Assembly: GCA_025463135.1 (NCBI GenBank)
Contig: JAOAPY010000043.1
Span: forward strand, 1 to 64,000
Length of the DNA: 64,000 nt
Direction of reading: 5' to 3'
Origin: Acidobacteriota bacterium
Lineage (GTDB): Bacteria > Acidobacteriota > Blastocatellia > Pyrinomonadales > Pyrinomonadaceae
Shown: piece after piece, positions 28,159 through 36,886 of the stretch
How positions within the stretch are numbered: the first letter of the stretch is position 1
Layout of the letters: each line of letters begins with the position of its first letter
Program-made: the position numbers and the translations under genes
Notes under the pieces: generated by a model
Database searches by the model: none
What the model was told of the DNA's origin: nothing
Seen by the model: only the letters and a program-made list of their open reading frames with translations

Positions 28159-31100
28159 TCAGTTTTCTTCCTTCAGGTGTGTCGCCAGTAAGGAAATGTT
28201 TGCGGCGATATCGGCGAGCATAAGGATTTTCCAACCTTTGGCTTCAAAGGCGGGTGTAGACTCAGACTGTTCTGGAAGGAGTACCGCAAGCTTCTTGTCT
28301 AACCAGGCGAGTTCTGCTTGGCCCATGACGGACCCGTTTGCATCTACCAGTTCATACCCGACGTCCGGAAATGGAAGCCCATTGTGTGAGCAATAGTTGA
28401 TAGCGTTATGGCATCGCTCGTCGCAGTAGGTTCGTAACTCCACGGTTCCCTCTCGCTGGTCAGATCCATTTGCGTTAGCCCATTGAGGCGTTTCAATTCC
28501 AATGAACCCGCCGAGCCACTCGAAGACTTTGCTACGCTTCAAGCGGTCCCAGTAGAACTGATTGCTGTAGCTCCTTAGGCAGGTGTAGCAACTCCCTTCA
28601 GCGTCGCAGAGCGGATTATCGCAGGAGCGAGTTCGCTCAAGCGAGCGCTCAAGAATTCTCGGCAAGCGCTCGATGATACGCCGAACGTAACCCGCGCCAC
28701 CCGGGACTCGGTCATAAACGATTAGCTCGCCCGAAAGGCTGGTACTTGATTGCGATTGGTAGGTGGAGTCAAGGTCTGATCTCGGAATCGATAGGACTTC
28801 CGCCGCCGCAGATACGAACGCCGTCTGGAATGAAAGCCAGAAGTCACGGTCCGTCACATCAGGGGTATGAAGGCGCTCCGCAGCAAAGCGCAATTGCAGT
28901 GTGTCGGTTTCGAACTCGTGCGCTAGGTGGGTGCGGAAAATGATCCCGCTGCAATTAGTACCCCAAGGAGTCTGATGCGGACGGGCAGGTGTCTTGATAT
29001 TCTCCTCAAAGTGAACGCCGCAGGTTTTGCAGAGGCGGAACTGCTGGAAACGGTAACCCGGGTTAGCACGAAAGAGCTTGCCGTCCTTCCGATACCCGAA
29101 TGTGATACCGATGCCGCTATCGTGTTCTTTGAAATCCTCCGGTCTAGCTCCACTCACAAGGAACAATTCTGTATTTGAAGGAGGGCGTCTTCGATATAGG
29201 TTTGGCTCTGGTACGTCGTCGGAGTAGAACGTCTGAAAGCCTTGAGGCTTAATGTAAATTTGCGGCTGCGAAGGAAGTCCGCATTCACAAACTCGGTCCA
29301 TTGACTCGCTTTCAAGTTTGGTGACCAGGCGCCGACATTGCCTGCAGTAGCTATACTTCCGCACATCAAATCCCTGCGTCGGTCGAAGCACGCCACGACT
29401 AGCAAAGAGCCGACCGTCCGCAATGATCTCGGCACCTGGAGCATATTCCGAAATCCCTACTTCACGGTCCCGCTCTAATCTCATCTTATTTGACCAATCC
29501 TTCTGGCGCACAAGGAGACGGATCGTGTCCTGGGGAAAAGCGTAACTAGGAAGCCAATGAGCACTTGAGAGAAAGTCTATCAAGAACTCCGCCTTCAGCT
29601 GACTTATTAGTCTCTCCACCGACTCTTTGGCCCCTGCGATTCTCCTCAGTTCCTGAGTGGCGGCTTGGCCCTGCTTTGTTGTGAGTTCAGCGAGCTGCAG
29701 CTCAAATTCCGCTAACGGTCCGAGGACTCTTTCCTGATTAACCGATTCCATTTGCCAGCACGACTTTTCAAGACAGTCGTTTGGCGTAAGGTCTGAGCCT
29801 TCGGGCAAAATTCGTCGAACGGAATCCGCAAGCGGCGTACGATTATTTTCCACGTAAGCCCTAAATCGCGCCGCTGGAGCCTCGCACTGATTCGCAGCGC
29901 AGAAGAAGTCGGCAACCTTTTCTCCTAGCTTAGGATTTGCAAGTTCGCGAAGGTAGTGACCTAACAGAAATGAATTTACATGTCTTTGCGCAAGTCTTGT
30001 GTTGTTCAAATTGATTACGGGTGCCGGCACCCTGCCACGAACGATGTCACGGGGGTTGTGGTAATAATACTGATCATGAGGAATAGAGCGCGAGTAGGTT
30101 ACAGCGTAAGCGGCACCGTCACATCGTCGTCCCGCTCGTCCCGCCCGCTGAATGTAGTTGCTTGCCGTAGGTGGGACGTTTCGTAGGAAAACAGCTTTGA
30201 GCGCGCCGACATCCACACCCATTTCGAAGGTCGTGGAGCTGCTGAGAACATTGATCTCACCTTTGACAAATTTCTCCTGGTACTTCTGCCCATGGATGTT
30301 GGTCAACTGCGCCGTGTGTTCAGCCACTTCGAGGGCTAGCGGCTCCTTGTTGAGGAGGCGGTGGCGGTAATGATGATTCGCAAACTTCTTCTCGAGTTCA
30401 GTAGCATTGTACGGTTGTAGTTGGCCTTCACATCCGGGAGCGACACACGACCCAGCGACGTTGAAGATGGTAGTCCGGCCACAGGAGTCGCAGACTAACC
30501 AAGGCTTGGCCGTCGTCACATTGATTCTCTCAGAGTCAACTTGGTATTCGCCGCCAAAGCTTGTTTCCATCAACACCGTAACCCGAAGAGAGTCCCATAT
30601 TTTTTGCATCAATCCGTCGAGCTGCCGCTCGTCCGCCTCCAAGTCGAGCCCGAAGAACTTGGCACAAACATTCGCAATGAAACTTGTGGGGATCGTCCGC
30701 TTGGTGCGGCGCTTAGCTGTGTAGGGGTTCCAACGGTACCGAGCTCTCCCTTCAACCCTGTTGTTGAATTCGTAGTGGAACGCCGCGAAACTCGGCCCTT
30801 CGCCGATGTCTTCAATCAAAATACCTGGCTCATCAATGTGGAGAGCGCGACGCATCAGGAAGAGCTGCAGTAGTTGCTGGATAAAATCGAAACCAGATTC
30901 CTCACCCCGTTCGAATACTTCAGGCAGTTGGGCCGGAAGATCTTCGATGTTCCCGTCGGTCAAATAAATCTGCGCAGCAGCGATGCCCACGCCTGGCATG
31001 TTTAGCCGCTGCCGTGTTGAAGCGCAGAAATGCTGAAGAAGCGACACGTAAGCTTGACGGCGCAGATTCTTCTTGTCGGCTGGGAGCAGTTGTCGCGTAG

Positions 31101-33312
31101 GCTTGATCTCATAGCTCAAGACATCGCGCTCCCGATCGTAAGACCGTATCAAAACCAACTGGCGCTTGACCGCCTGACTTACGAACTGGTTTGCCACGTC
31201 GCTCAAGCCCACGGGAAGACCCCCGTTCAATTGCTCCTCCAACTTCACCGCGTCACATAAAGGCTTCATGTACTCAGTCTCGGCGGTGGTTCGCTTCAGA
31301 TAGGGCGCGAAGAAAGCGGCACGCTGCCGGCTGTCGGAGAAAGCGAGAAGACGCCGACCTCTAGCAGGAAGGCTTTCAGGGCGTTCTTCATCTTCGGGCA
31401 GATTCCGCATGACTTCCTCAGCCAGTACCGCTGTGGCCGCATCCTCACCGCTTCGGAAATCGCGGAGCACGCTTGGGTAAGGACGTGAAGTGGTTCCGCA
31501 GCGCGAGCAGACCTTCAGTTCGCCACCCTTTGGAGTCAAGTTACGCAGACTCACCCTAACGGGAGACTTGCAGCACGCTTTGCCTTTCTCCCCCTCATTG
31601 AAGCAACCGCAACTCAAGCAAAGCTCGACCTGATCCCCCCCTGAAGATTCAGCTTCTTCATCTGCTCCCGCTTCCGAAATGGAATTGTCCCAGGTCAGCG
31701 AGAGGCGGCGGGCGGCCTCTTCCGGTTGGTCAGACGGCGGCAAGGCCTGCCAAGTGCTTTCCTCGGTAACGTAGACAGAGACAGCCGGCATGCCACACTG
31801 GAAACAGGTGCTAACTGGCACGAGCAAGCTTCCGCAGTTCTCTTCACATCGCGCCCGGCTTTCGAGGTACAAGCGACTCCAGAAAGTTTTTGGATGGTGT
31901 TGCCGCCCATTGCAGGATGGCGCTATGCACAGCGAAGCCCCACTCAACCCGCGAAAGAAGAAATGGAACCTTGCCGGAACCAAGGGCGGCGCATCATCGC
32001 GCTCACGGGCATGAGAGCTGAGAATGAGCAACCACTCCAATGCAAGATGAGTTCGATCGCTATCTTCCCCCCATAGGAGTTGACAAAGCGCACCCAAACT
32101 ATGCGGCCTCTCGCAAACGGCGTCATGGATCTTTTTCAATGGCAGCCAGTCCGCAAACAACCGATGCAACATATGGTAGCTGGAGGCTTCGGCGACTGCC
32201 TGGTCGCTGTTTGGCAGGGTGGAATTCTCTATTAGTTTCCGTAGTTGAGTCGGCTCATCGAGCGCCGCGATCCATTTGACCAGAGATGCTTCGTCAGGAA
32301 CCACCTCAAAGATTTCCTCAGGTTTCACCTCGGACAGTTCAGCAGTAAAACTGTGAACGGTCTTTCCAAAGATGACATCATCAGGTTCGAACTTGGTACC
32401 AGTTATCGACTGGCCGAATTCCACAATCGCCGCTCGCGACTCGGCGCTGTCTCCCTCTGAGAGAGTTGCGCTCGTCAATATGAATTGAAGGTTCCTCTTC
32501 TGGTACGTTTGCCGTAGCCGTCGCATGAGCAGTGAAACGTCAATTCCCTGCGCACCTGTATAAGTGTGCGCCTCGTCAAGCACCACATACCTCAGAGATT
32601 GGTGGCGGAATAGATCGGCATCCCCGGGCCTCAGCAGAAGGTATTCCAACATCGCGAAGTTAGTAAGTAGGATATGTGGCGGCTGTTCGCGAATTTCGTT
32701 GCGTGAATATCTCTCGTTGCGGGCTAACTTGCCTTTCGCATCCTCTGATAGCTTCAATCGATCCCAGGGAGTGTCGCCGGTGTAACGGCCAAAAGTGATC
32801 TCAGGCAGGTCACGAAGCAGTTTCCTCATTCGATCGAGCTGGTCGTTCGCAAGGGCGTTCATCGGATAAATGACGATAGCCCGTACTCCCTCACCCGGAT
32901 TCCTCATAACGTCATCGAGGATTGGGAGCAAGAAACACTCCGTTTTGCCGCTGCCCGTCCCGGTGGCGACAATTAGATTACGGCCTTGCTGGGCCTTCTC
33001 GATAGCTACCGCCTGGTGTTCGTAAAGCGACCGCGTCAAGTCGAATTCTCTTTGGTTGAGTCTCTCAAGTCCTTTCGCAAACCGAGGTACCTCCTTGCGA
33101 CCAATTAAGTCCACACCGGTGGGGCCTTGTTTGTACGCGGGAATGCTTGTCACCAAAGGACGTAGTGAGAACACATCTTCCTGTTGGAGTGCCTCCCAAA
33201 AAGCTTGGCGCAACTCAGGCTCCGAGTCGGCCACCATATTGGTCGTGAAGAGATAACGTCGGTATGTATCGATCAGCGCGCTTGAAAACTGGTGGACATT
33301 AATTTCGCGCAT
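28159..33312 (-). CDS. Giant DEAH helicase with DUF1998/MrfA-like C-terminus
   Basis: 1717 aa. Walker A ATGTGSGKT (116-124), DEAH (246-249), motif III FILTSATLSEG, and motifs V/VI as TTFEMGVDVGALKAVFLR and QRAGRAGRR. Two Cys-rich insertions (around residues 460-600, with CFQCGMP and CLSCGCF pairs, and around CDSCGRTTIF) suggest zinc-ribbon insertions. Near the C-terminus VPGGAGYVRRI precedes CDNPLCDAEGSCYTCLRSY, the four-Cys signature of DUF1998/MrfA helicases. Related parts occur in DrmA/DrmB, DpdJ and DruE, but here helicase and DUF1998-like region are in one chain. Probably the motor of the operon. Confidence 0.9.
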   Translation of the reverse strand: MREINVHQFSSALIDTYRRYLFTTNMVADSEPELRQAFWEALQQEDVFSLRPLVTSIPAYKQGPTGVDLIGRKEVPRFAKGLERLNQREFDLTRSLYEHQAVAIEKAQQGRNLIVATGTGSGKTECFLLPILDDVMRNPGEGVRAIVIYPMNALANDQLDRMRKLLRDLPEITFGRYTGDTPWDRLKLSEDAKGKLARNERYSRNEIREQPPHILLTNFAMLEYLLLRPGDADLFRHQSLRYVVLDEAHTYTGAQGIDVSLLMRRLRQTYQKRNLQFILTSATLSEGDSAESRAAIVEFGQSITGTKFEPDDVIFGKTVHSFTAELSEVKPEEIFEVVPDEASLVKWIAALDEPTQLRKLIENSTLPNSDQAVAEASSYHMLHRLFADWLPLKKIHDAVCERPHSLGALCQLLWGEDSDRTHLALEWLLILSSHARERDDAPPLVPARFHFFFRGLSGASLCIAPSCNGRQHHPKTFWSRLYLESRARCEENCGSLLVPVSTCFQCGMPAVSVYVTEESTWQALPPSDQPEEAARRLSLTWDNSISEAGADEEAESSGGDQVELCLSCGCFNEGEKGKACCKSPVRVSLRNLTPKGGELKVCSRCGTTSRPYPSVLRDFRSGEDAATAVLAEEVMRNLPEDEERPESLPARGRRLLAFSDSRQRAAFFAPYLKRTTAETEYMKPLCDAVKLEEQLNGGLPVGLSDVANQFVSQAVKRQLVLIRSYDRERDVLSYEIKPTRQLLPADKKNLRRQAYVSLLQHFCASTRQRLNMPGVGIAAAQIYLTDGNIEDLPAQLPEVFERGEESGFDFIQQLLQLFLMRRALHIDEPGILIEDIGEGPSFAAFHYEFNNRVEGRARYRWNPYTAKRRTKRTIPTSFIANVCAKFFGLDLEADERQLDGLMQKIWDSLRVTVLMETSFGGEYQVDSERINVTTAKPWLVCDSCGRTTIFNVAGSCVAPGCEGQLQPYNATELEKKFANHHYRHRLLNKEPLALEVAEHTAQLTNIHGQKYQEKFVKGEINVLSSSTTFEMGVDVGALKAVFLRNVPPTASNYIQRAGRAGRRCDGAAYAVTYSRSIPHDQYYYHNPRDIVRGRVPAPVINLNNTRLAQRHVNSFLLGHYLRELANPKLGEKVADFFCAANQCEAPAARFRAYVENNRTPLADSVRRILPEGSDLTPNDCLEKSCWQMESVNQERVLGPLAEFELQLAELTTKQGQAATQELRRIAGAKESVERLISQLKAEFLIDFLSSAHWLPSYAFPQDTIRLLVRQKDWSNKMRLERDREVGISEYAPGAEIIADGRLFASRGVLRPTQGFDVRKYSYCRQCRRLVTKLESESMDRVCECGLPSQPQIYIKPQGFQTFYSDDVPEPNLYRRRPPSNTELFLVSGARPEDFKEHDSGIGITFGYRKDGKLFRANPGYRFQQFRLCKTCGVHFEENIKTPARPHQTPWGTNCSGIIFRTHLAHEFETDTLQLRFAAERLHTPDVTDRDFWLSFQTAFVSAAAEVLSIPRSDLDSTYQSQSSTSLSGELIVYDRVPGGAGYVRRIIERLPRILERSLERTRSCDNPLCDAEGSCYTCLRSYSNQFYWDRLKRSKVFEWLGGFIGIETPQWANANGSDQREGTVELRTYCDERCHNAINYCSHNGLPFPDVGYELVDANGSVMGQAELAWLDKKLAVLLPEQSESTPAFEAKGWKILMLADIAANISLLATHLKEEN

Positions 33313-33315
33313 AAT

Positions 33316-33879
33316 TCAATCCTGATGCTTGAGGCCATAAACGATGAAGGCTGATAGTTCGCTGTCGGAGTACAGCCAGTCGGCTGTTGGTGCCACCCGC
33401 ACAACGATCCTCGTTCTAGGTTGTTCCGTTGAAAACTCCGGCAGCACCCCACGACATGATTGGATGGCACCAGAGAGAATCTGCTCCCACCCGGTGGTCC
33501 GTGGGTGGCCGGCTAGTATCGAATCCGGAATGAGAACTGATCTCACTGGTGTTGAGGATTGTGCACAGCCCGGTTCGCTGCACCGGAATTCAACAACATC
33601 ACGAAAGCTGACTCCAATGGGGATACAGTCGCACCGAATACAGCGCAGCTCCCACTTGATTGTGTTCAGTTGGCGCTGAGTCAACTTATTCTGACGGAAC
33701 AGCGCAATAACCTCTGAGTCACTGTGACGGCGGTGTCCAGCGGGTATTCCATACATACCTAGTAGCTTCCCAACGGCACTCTCGCCTCGTACCTGCCCTA
33801 GGAAGGCCTCATCATTCTGCAAGGCGACCGACCTCTTACGCAGATAGACGTTGGATCTTAGCTTCAGATTTGATCTCAA
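33316..33879 (-). CDS. Small Cys-rich protein between Hsp70 and helicase genes
   Basis: 187 aa starting at TTG (33879), supported by AGGAG six nt upstream; the start overlaps the Hsp70 stop (TTGA). A putative zinc site is formed by CIRCDC and FRCSEPGC (residues about 79-105). The first 60 residues are basic. No recognised family. The position immediately before the giant helicase suggests a specificity or adaptor subunit, by inference. Confidence 0.6.
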   Translation of the reverse strand: MRSNLKLRSNVYLRKRSVALQNDEAFLGQVRGESAVGKLLGMYGIPAGHRRHSDSEVIALFRQNKLTQRQLNTIKWELRCIRCDCIPIGVSFRDVVEFRCSEPGCAQSSTPVRSVLIPDSILAGHPRTTGWEQILSGAIQSCRGVLPEFSTEQPRTRIVVRVAPTADWLYSDSELSAFIVYGLKHQD

Positions 33880-35339
33880 GGGTTCTCCTGCGAAATGTCA
33901 GAACCGGGTACTTCATACATCCATCGAAGCATGTCATATTTGAAGGACCGCTTCCGTTGAGGTTTTGCTTCGCTATCGGCGTTCGCTTCGAAGACCAGAT
34001 CCGAGGTAATGTGGCAATCCAATTCTATGAGTTCATCACGGAAGCCAAAACACGGTGTGTGCAGCTCACCAATGTGGGTTGCTCTCTCATCGCCATTGCG
34101 AGCAGCGAAGTTAAAAGTAGCTGTGGTGGCGTCCTCTACCAAACCAAAGTGCAATGTTGAACGCGCGCTTTCTTGTTTGGTATTAACAGGGAAGATAGCG
34201 TGGAATTGGTCATCTGACAGAACGACGCCGATGCTCTCTGCCATCCGGTAGCAGCCCGGATGGGCCGCCACCCAGGCGGCACCGCGCGCTATATCCCAGT
34301 CAGCTTCTCGAGGAAAGATGATGTTCGGGTGCGGCCAACGCTGCCGCAGCTCTCGCTGCAGCAGGCTTAGTTGACTAGTGCCGCCCACAACAATCAGTCT
34401 GCCGATCTCTTCCTGCGAGACTCGGGCCGCCTCCACACACTGCAGTAGCATCTCGAGAGCGCCCGAGACGACATCCTCGAGAATACTGTTAAGCGTCGCT
34501 TTCGTGAGAGTCTGAGCGACGAGTGTTAAGCCCGCGTAGCGCCCCAGTTCAATCACCGCCTGCGTGGCATCTTCTTGCTGCAATTGCCGTTTCGCCTTTT
34601 CAGACTCATTTAGCAGGATGTGGCGCTCTTCGGGAGCGACATTGTCGAAACCGATAGTCAGGCCATGTGTCTCGGAAATTTGGCTATGAAGCCATCGCGC
34701 TAGCAGATCATCGATGTAATCACCTGCCTTGGGCGAGCCCGCAGTATACCGTTCGATGATGCAGCCACTCTTCACCTCGAGGACTGATATGTCCAGCGTA
34801 CCGCCGCCCCAGTCAAAAACCACCGCGTATCGACAGTGGCGCAATTCCCCAGAGTGGGCAATGAAGGCGGCTGTGGGCTCGGAGATGAATGAAAGGACTT
34901 TGACGCCGGCAGAGTCCGCAGCACTTCGCAAGGTGGCACGTTTGTCCGCATTCATCCCGATCGGAATGGCGACCACAGCCTCGCGGAGCGGTGGATTGTT
35001 GTCCTCTTCGGCGCGTTGCGCCAAAGCCCTGAACAGCTCACTGGCAATATCTCCGGCGCGCCACGTTCTGGCGGGAGTGGTCCACAACTGGTCTGAGTCG
35101 AGAATGGTTTTCACCGACTCAATTACGAGGTGCATACCGCCTTCGCGAAGGGTAATGATCTGGTCTTTGACCTTTTGCCCTGCAGAGACTTCTTGGGTGA
35201 GGTTGTCGACTGCGATCACGGAGGGAAATGGGATTGGACCCTTTTCGCCAATTCTAGTAAAGGACTTTCGCTGGTCATCGTAGACCACAACCGCGCTGTT
35301 AGTAGTTCCAAAATCGATGCCGAAGTGTTTTGCCATCAC
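33876..35339 (-). CDS. Hsp70-like protein lacking the alpha-helical lid
   Basis: 487 aa. The nucleotide-binding domain is complete: GIDFGTTNSAV (7-17), AVVAIPIGM, EPTAAF, VFDWGGGTLDIS and VVGGTSQLSLLQ. After about residue 375 only some 110 residues remain, enough for a short beta region but not for the C-terminal helical lid of DnaK (about 640 aa). There is no adjacent DnaJ or GrpE by sequence, but a coiled-coil gene lies directly upstream with overlap. Start is GTG 35339 or the next codon ATG. Confidence 0.9.
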   Translation of the reverse strand: MMAKHFGIDFGTTNSAVVVYDDQRKSFTRIGEKGPIPFPSVIAVDNLTQEVSAGQKVKDQIITLREGGMHLVIESVKTILDSDQLWTTPARTWRAGDIASELFRALAQRAEEDNNPPLREAVVAIPIGMNADKRATLRSAADSAGVKVLSFISEPTAAFIAHSGELRHCRYAVVFDWGGGTLDISVLEVKSGCIIERYTAGSPKAGDYIDDLLARWLHSQISETHGLTIGFDNVAPEERHILLNESEKAKRQLQQEDATQAVIELGRYAGLTLVAQTLTKATLNSILEDVVSGALEMLLQCVEAARVSQEEIGRLIVVGGTSQLSLLQRELRQRWPHPNIIFPREADWDIARGAAWVAAHPGCYRMAESIGVVLSDDQFHAIFPVNTKQESARSTLHFGLVEDATTATFNFAARNGDERATHIGELHTPCFGFRDELIELDCHITSDLVFEANADSEAKPQRKRSFKYDMLRWMYEVPGSDISQENP

Positions 35340-36886
35340 GCGTCCTTCGAGATGTCCACACCCGCCTGGTTAAGCTGCGCCTCGACCTGGCCCAACCAAC
35401 TTCGCAGGAACTCTGAAAGGCGTGAACTCGGCTCTTGGTCGTCGGTAGTCCTCTTGTTCTTAAAAACTGGGCGCAGAGACCGCGCCAGTTGCGCCTTGAA
35501 GCCCTCAAGTCTTACCGCAGCTGTACGTTCGATCTCGTCCTCAAGCTCTCGTCTCTCGCTCGCCCCGGCCAGTTTCTCTTCGTCAAGTGCTTGCTGCACC
35601 TCTTCCCTCTCATGGGCCAGAGAACGCGAAAGCGCCTCAGCAGTCTGTTGAGCTTTCCGGGTCGACGCAAGCTCGGCCTCAAGCCGTGAAATCGCTGCCC
35701 GTAGACCGTCCGCCTTGAGTCTAATTTGTTTGAGTTCGGATTCAAGCTGGTCCTTACCCGCCTCTGAGTTTTCCAACGCTTGAAGCATTTGCTCTAGTAG
35801 TTCAATTTCGCTTGTCACATAACGAACGTCGTTCTGCAATAGCTCAACACTGGAGTTTCGCAGCTTAACTTCAGTTTGCTTGCGAGTTATTAGTGCGGTC
35901 ACAGCGGAACGGAATGACTCTTCGAAAGCAGAATCTGGCGTGCCAGCCTCAGGTACAGGCGCCTCTGATGTTGAAGCATCTGGTAAAGCGTCTGTCGTTA
36001 CTTGCTGAGCAGTCGTGCGAGTCTCGTCGAGGTCAGGTGCGACATTATCTAAATTGGACACGCCTCGTTGGTCCACATCGCTCGGAGAAGGCAAACGGCG
36101 AGTCATCTCTGAAGGTACTTCTGCAGTCAGCTTCGCCAGCTCCGTCTTCCATTGCTGAGGAAAGTCTTTCGCTATCTCCTTCACCTTTTTCGTCACAAGT
36201 TCCCGATCAGCAATATCTATGCTGATGCGTTTCACATTTGATAGAGCCCACCTAGAAAAATCATACGCAGGACGCTGACTCTTCTTCGCCTTTCCCCCAT
36301 CCGGCTCAGTCATGGCCTCAACAAAACCCGCCATCAAAACTCGCATCAGAGGCTCTTCCGGCTCGTCGAAATAAACCCACTCTTTATTTCCGAAACGGCC
36401 TCGAAGCAGCTCCTTTTTTTCCTTTGACAGTTGTGGCCAGAAGTCCTCCTCCTTGCCTTTCTTGCCTCTTGAAATCAGACCTTGGAGTATGTATGCGGCG
36501 CTTCGGCGGTCGGTTCGCGCGACCTTGTCCGCAACGGCTGCTTGTCTAGTTTGACTTTTCTCCGAGGTTAGCTTGAGCAACTCGGAAACGAGTTGATCTT
36601 TTCTATCCGCTGGCAAACTCTGCCAGTGTTTCTCAAACAGAGACTCAACAATTGGGATCGGCAGATCCTGCGCCAGTGAAAGGATGTTGCCTAGCTCCGC
36701 TTGGGTAGATGTGGGAGAGAGCAGAGCCGCAGCCATCATCTCCTCCGCAGCTTTCGCCGATTCGGGTGGCCATGTCCGTTTTCCACGCGAGACCTCAATC
36801 AGAGCGTGCAGCTTGGACAGTGTGGTGTCGTCAGTTGCAACTTGCGCAGTAGAGGTTGGTTCCGCCGCGACGTTCGATTCAATCAT
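35336..36886 (-). CDS. Coiled-coil protein paired with Hsp70
   Basis: 516 aa. Residues 1-250 are helical and charged, 250-320 are low-complexity Ser/Thr/Pro/Asp, and about 325-470 form a strong coiled coil (for example ELLEQMLQALENSEAGKDQLESEL and SRSLAHEREEVQQALDEEK). The end has SEFLRSWLGQVEAQLNQ. A long coiled coil next to an Hsp70 gene recalls GrpE, but I see no GrpE beta domain. Its start overlaps the 990-aa gene by 8 nt and its end overlaps the Hsp70 gene by 4 nt. Confidence 0.7.
   Translation of the reverse strand: MIESNVAAEPTSTAQVATDDTTLSKLHALIEVSRGKRTWPPESAKAAEEMMAAALLSPTSTQAELGNILSLAQDLPIPIVESLFEKHWQSLPADRKDQLVSELLKLTSEKSQTRQAAVADKVARTDRRSAAYILQGLISRGKKGKEEDFWPQLSKEKKELLRGRFGNKEWVYFDEPEEPLMRVLMAGFVEAMTEPDGGKAKKSQRPAYDFSRWALSNVKRISIDIADRELVTKKVKEIAKDFPQQWKTELAKLTAEVPSEMTRRLPSPSDVDQRGVSNLDNVAPDLDETRTTAQQVTTDALPDASTSEAPVPEAGTPDSAFEESFRSAVTALITRKQTEVKLRNSSVELLQNDVRYVTSEIELLEQMLQALENSEAGKDQLESELKQIRLKADGLRAAISRLEAELASTRKAQQTAEALSRSLAHEREEVQQALDEEKLAGASERRELEDEIERTAAVRLEGFKAQLARSLRPVFKNKRTTDDQEPSSRLSEFLRSWLGQVEAQLNQAGVDISKDA

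Noticed and set aside
12814-33312. Calling the cluster a DISARM system
   Set aside because: PLD, SNF2 and DUF1998-type helicase parts are present, but there is no DrmMI/DrmMII methyltransferase and no separate DrmA and DrmB genes; many extra genes are unexplained by DISARM.
19705-33312. Calling the cluster a Dpd (7-deazaguanine) system
   Set aside because: DpdE-, DpdJ- and DpdK-like parts could be read in, but no DpdA (TGT-like) or preQ0 pathway gene is seen.
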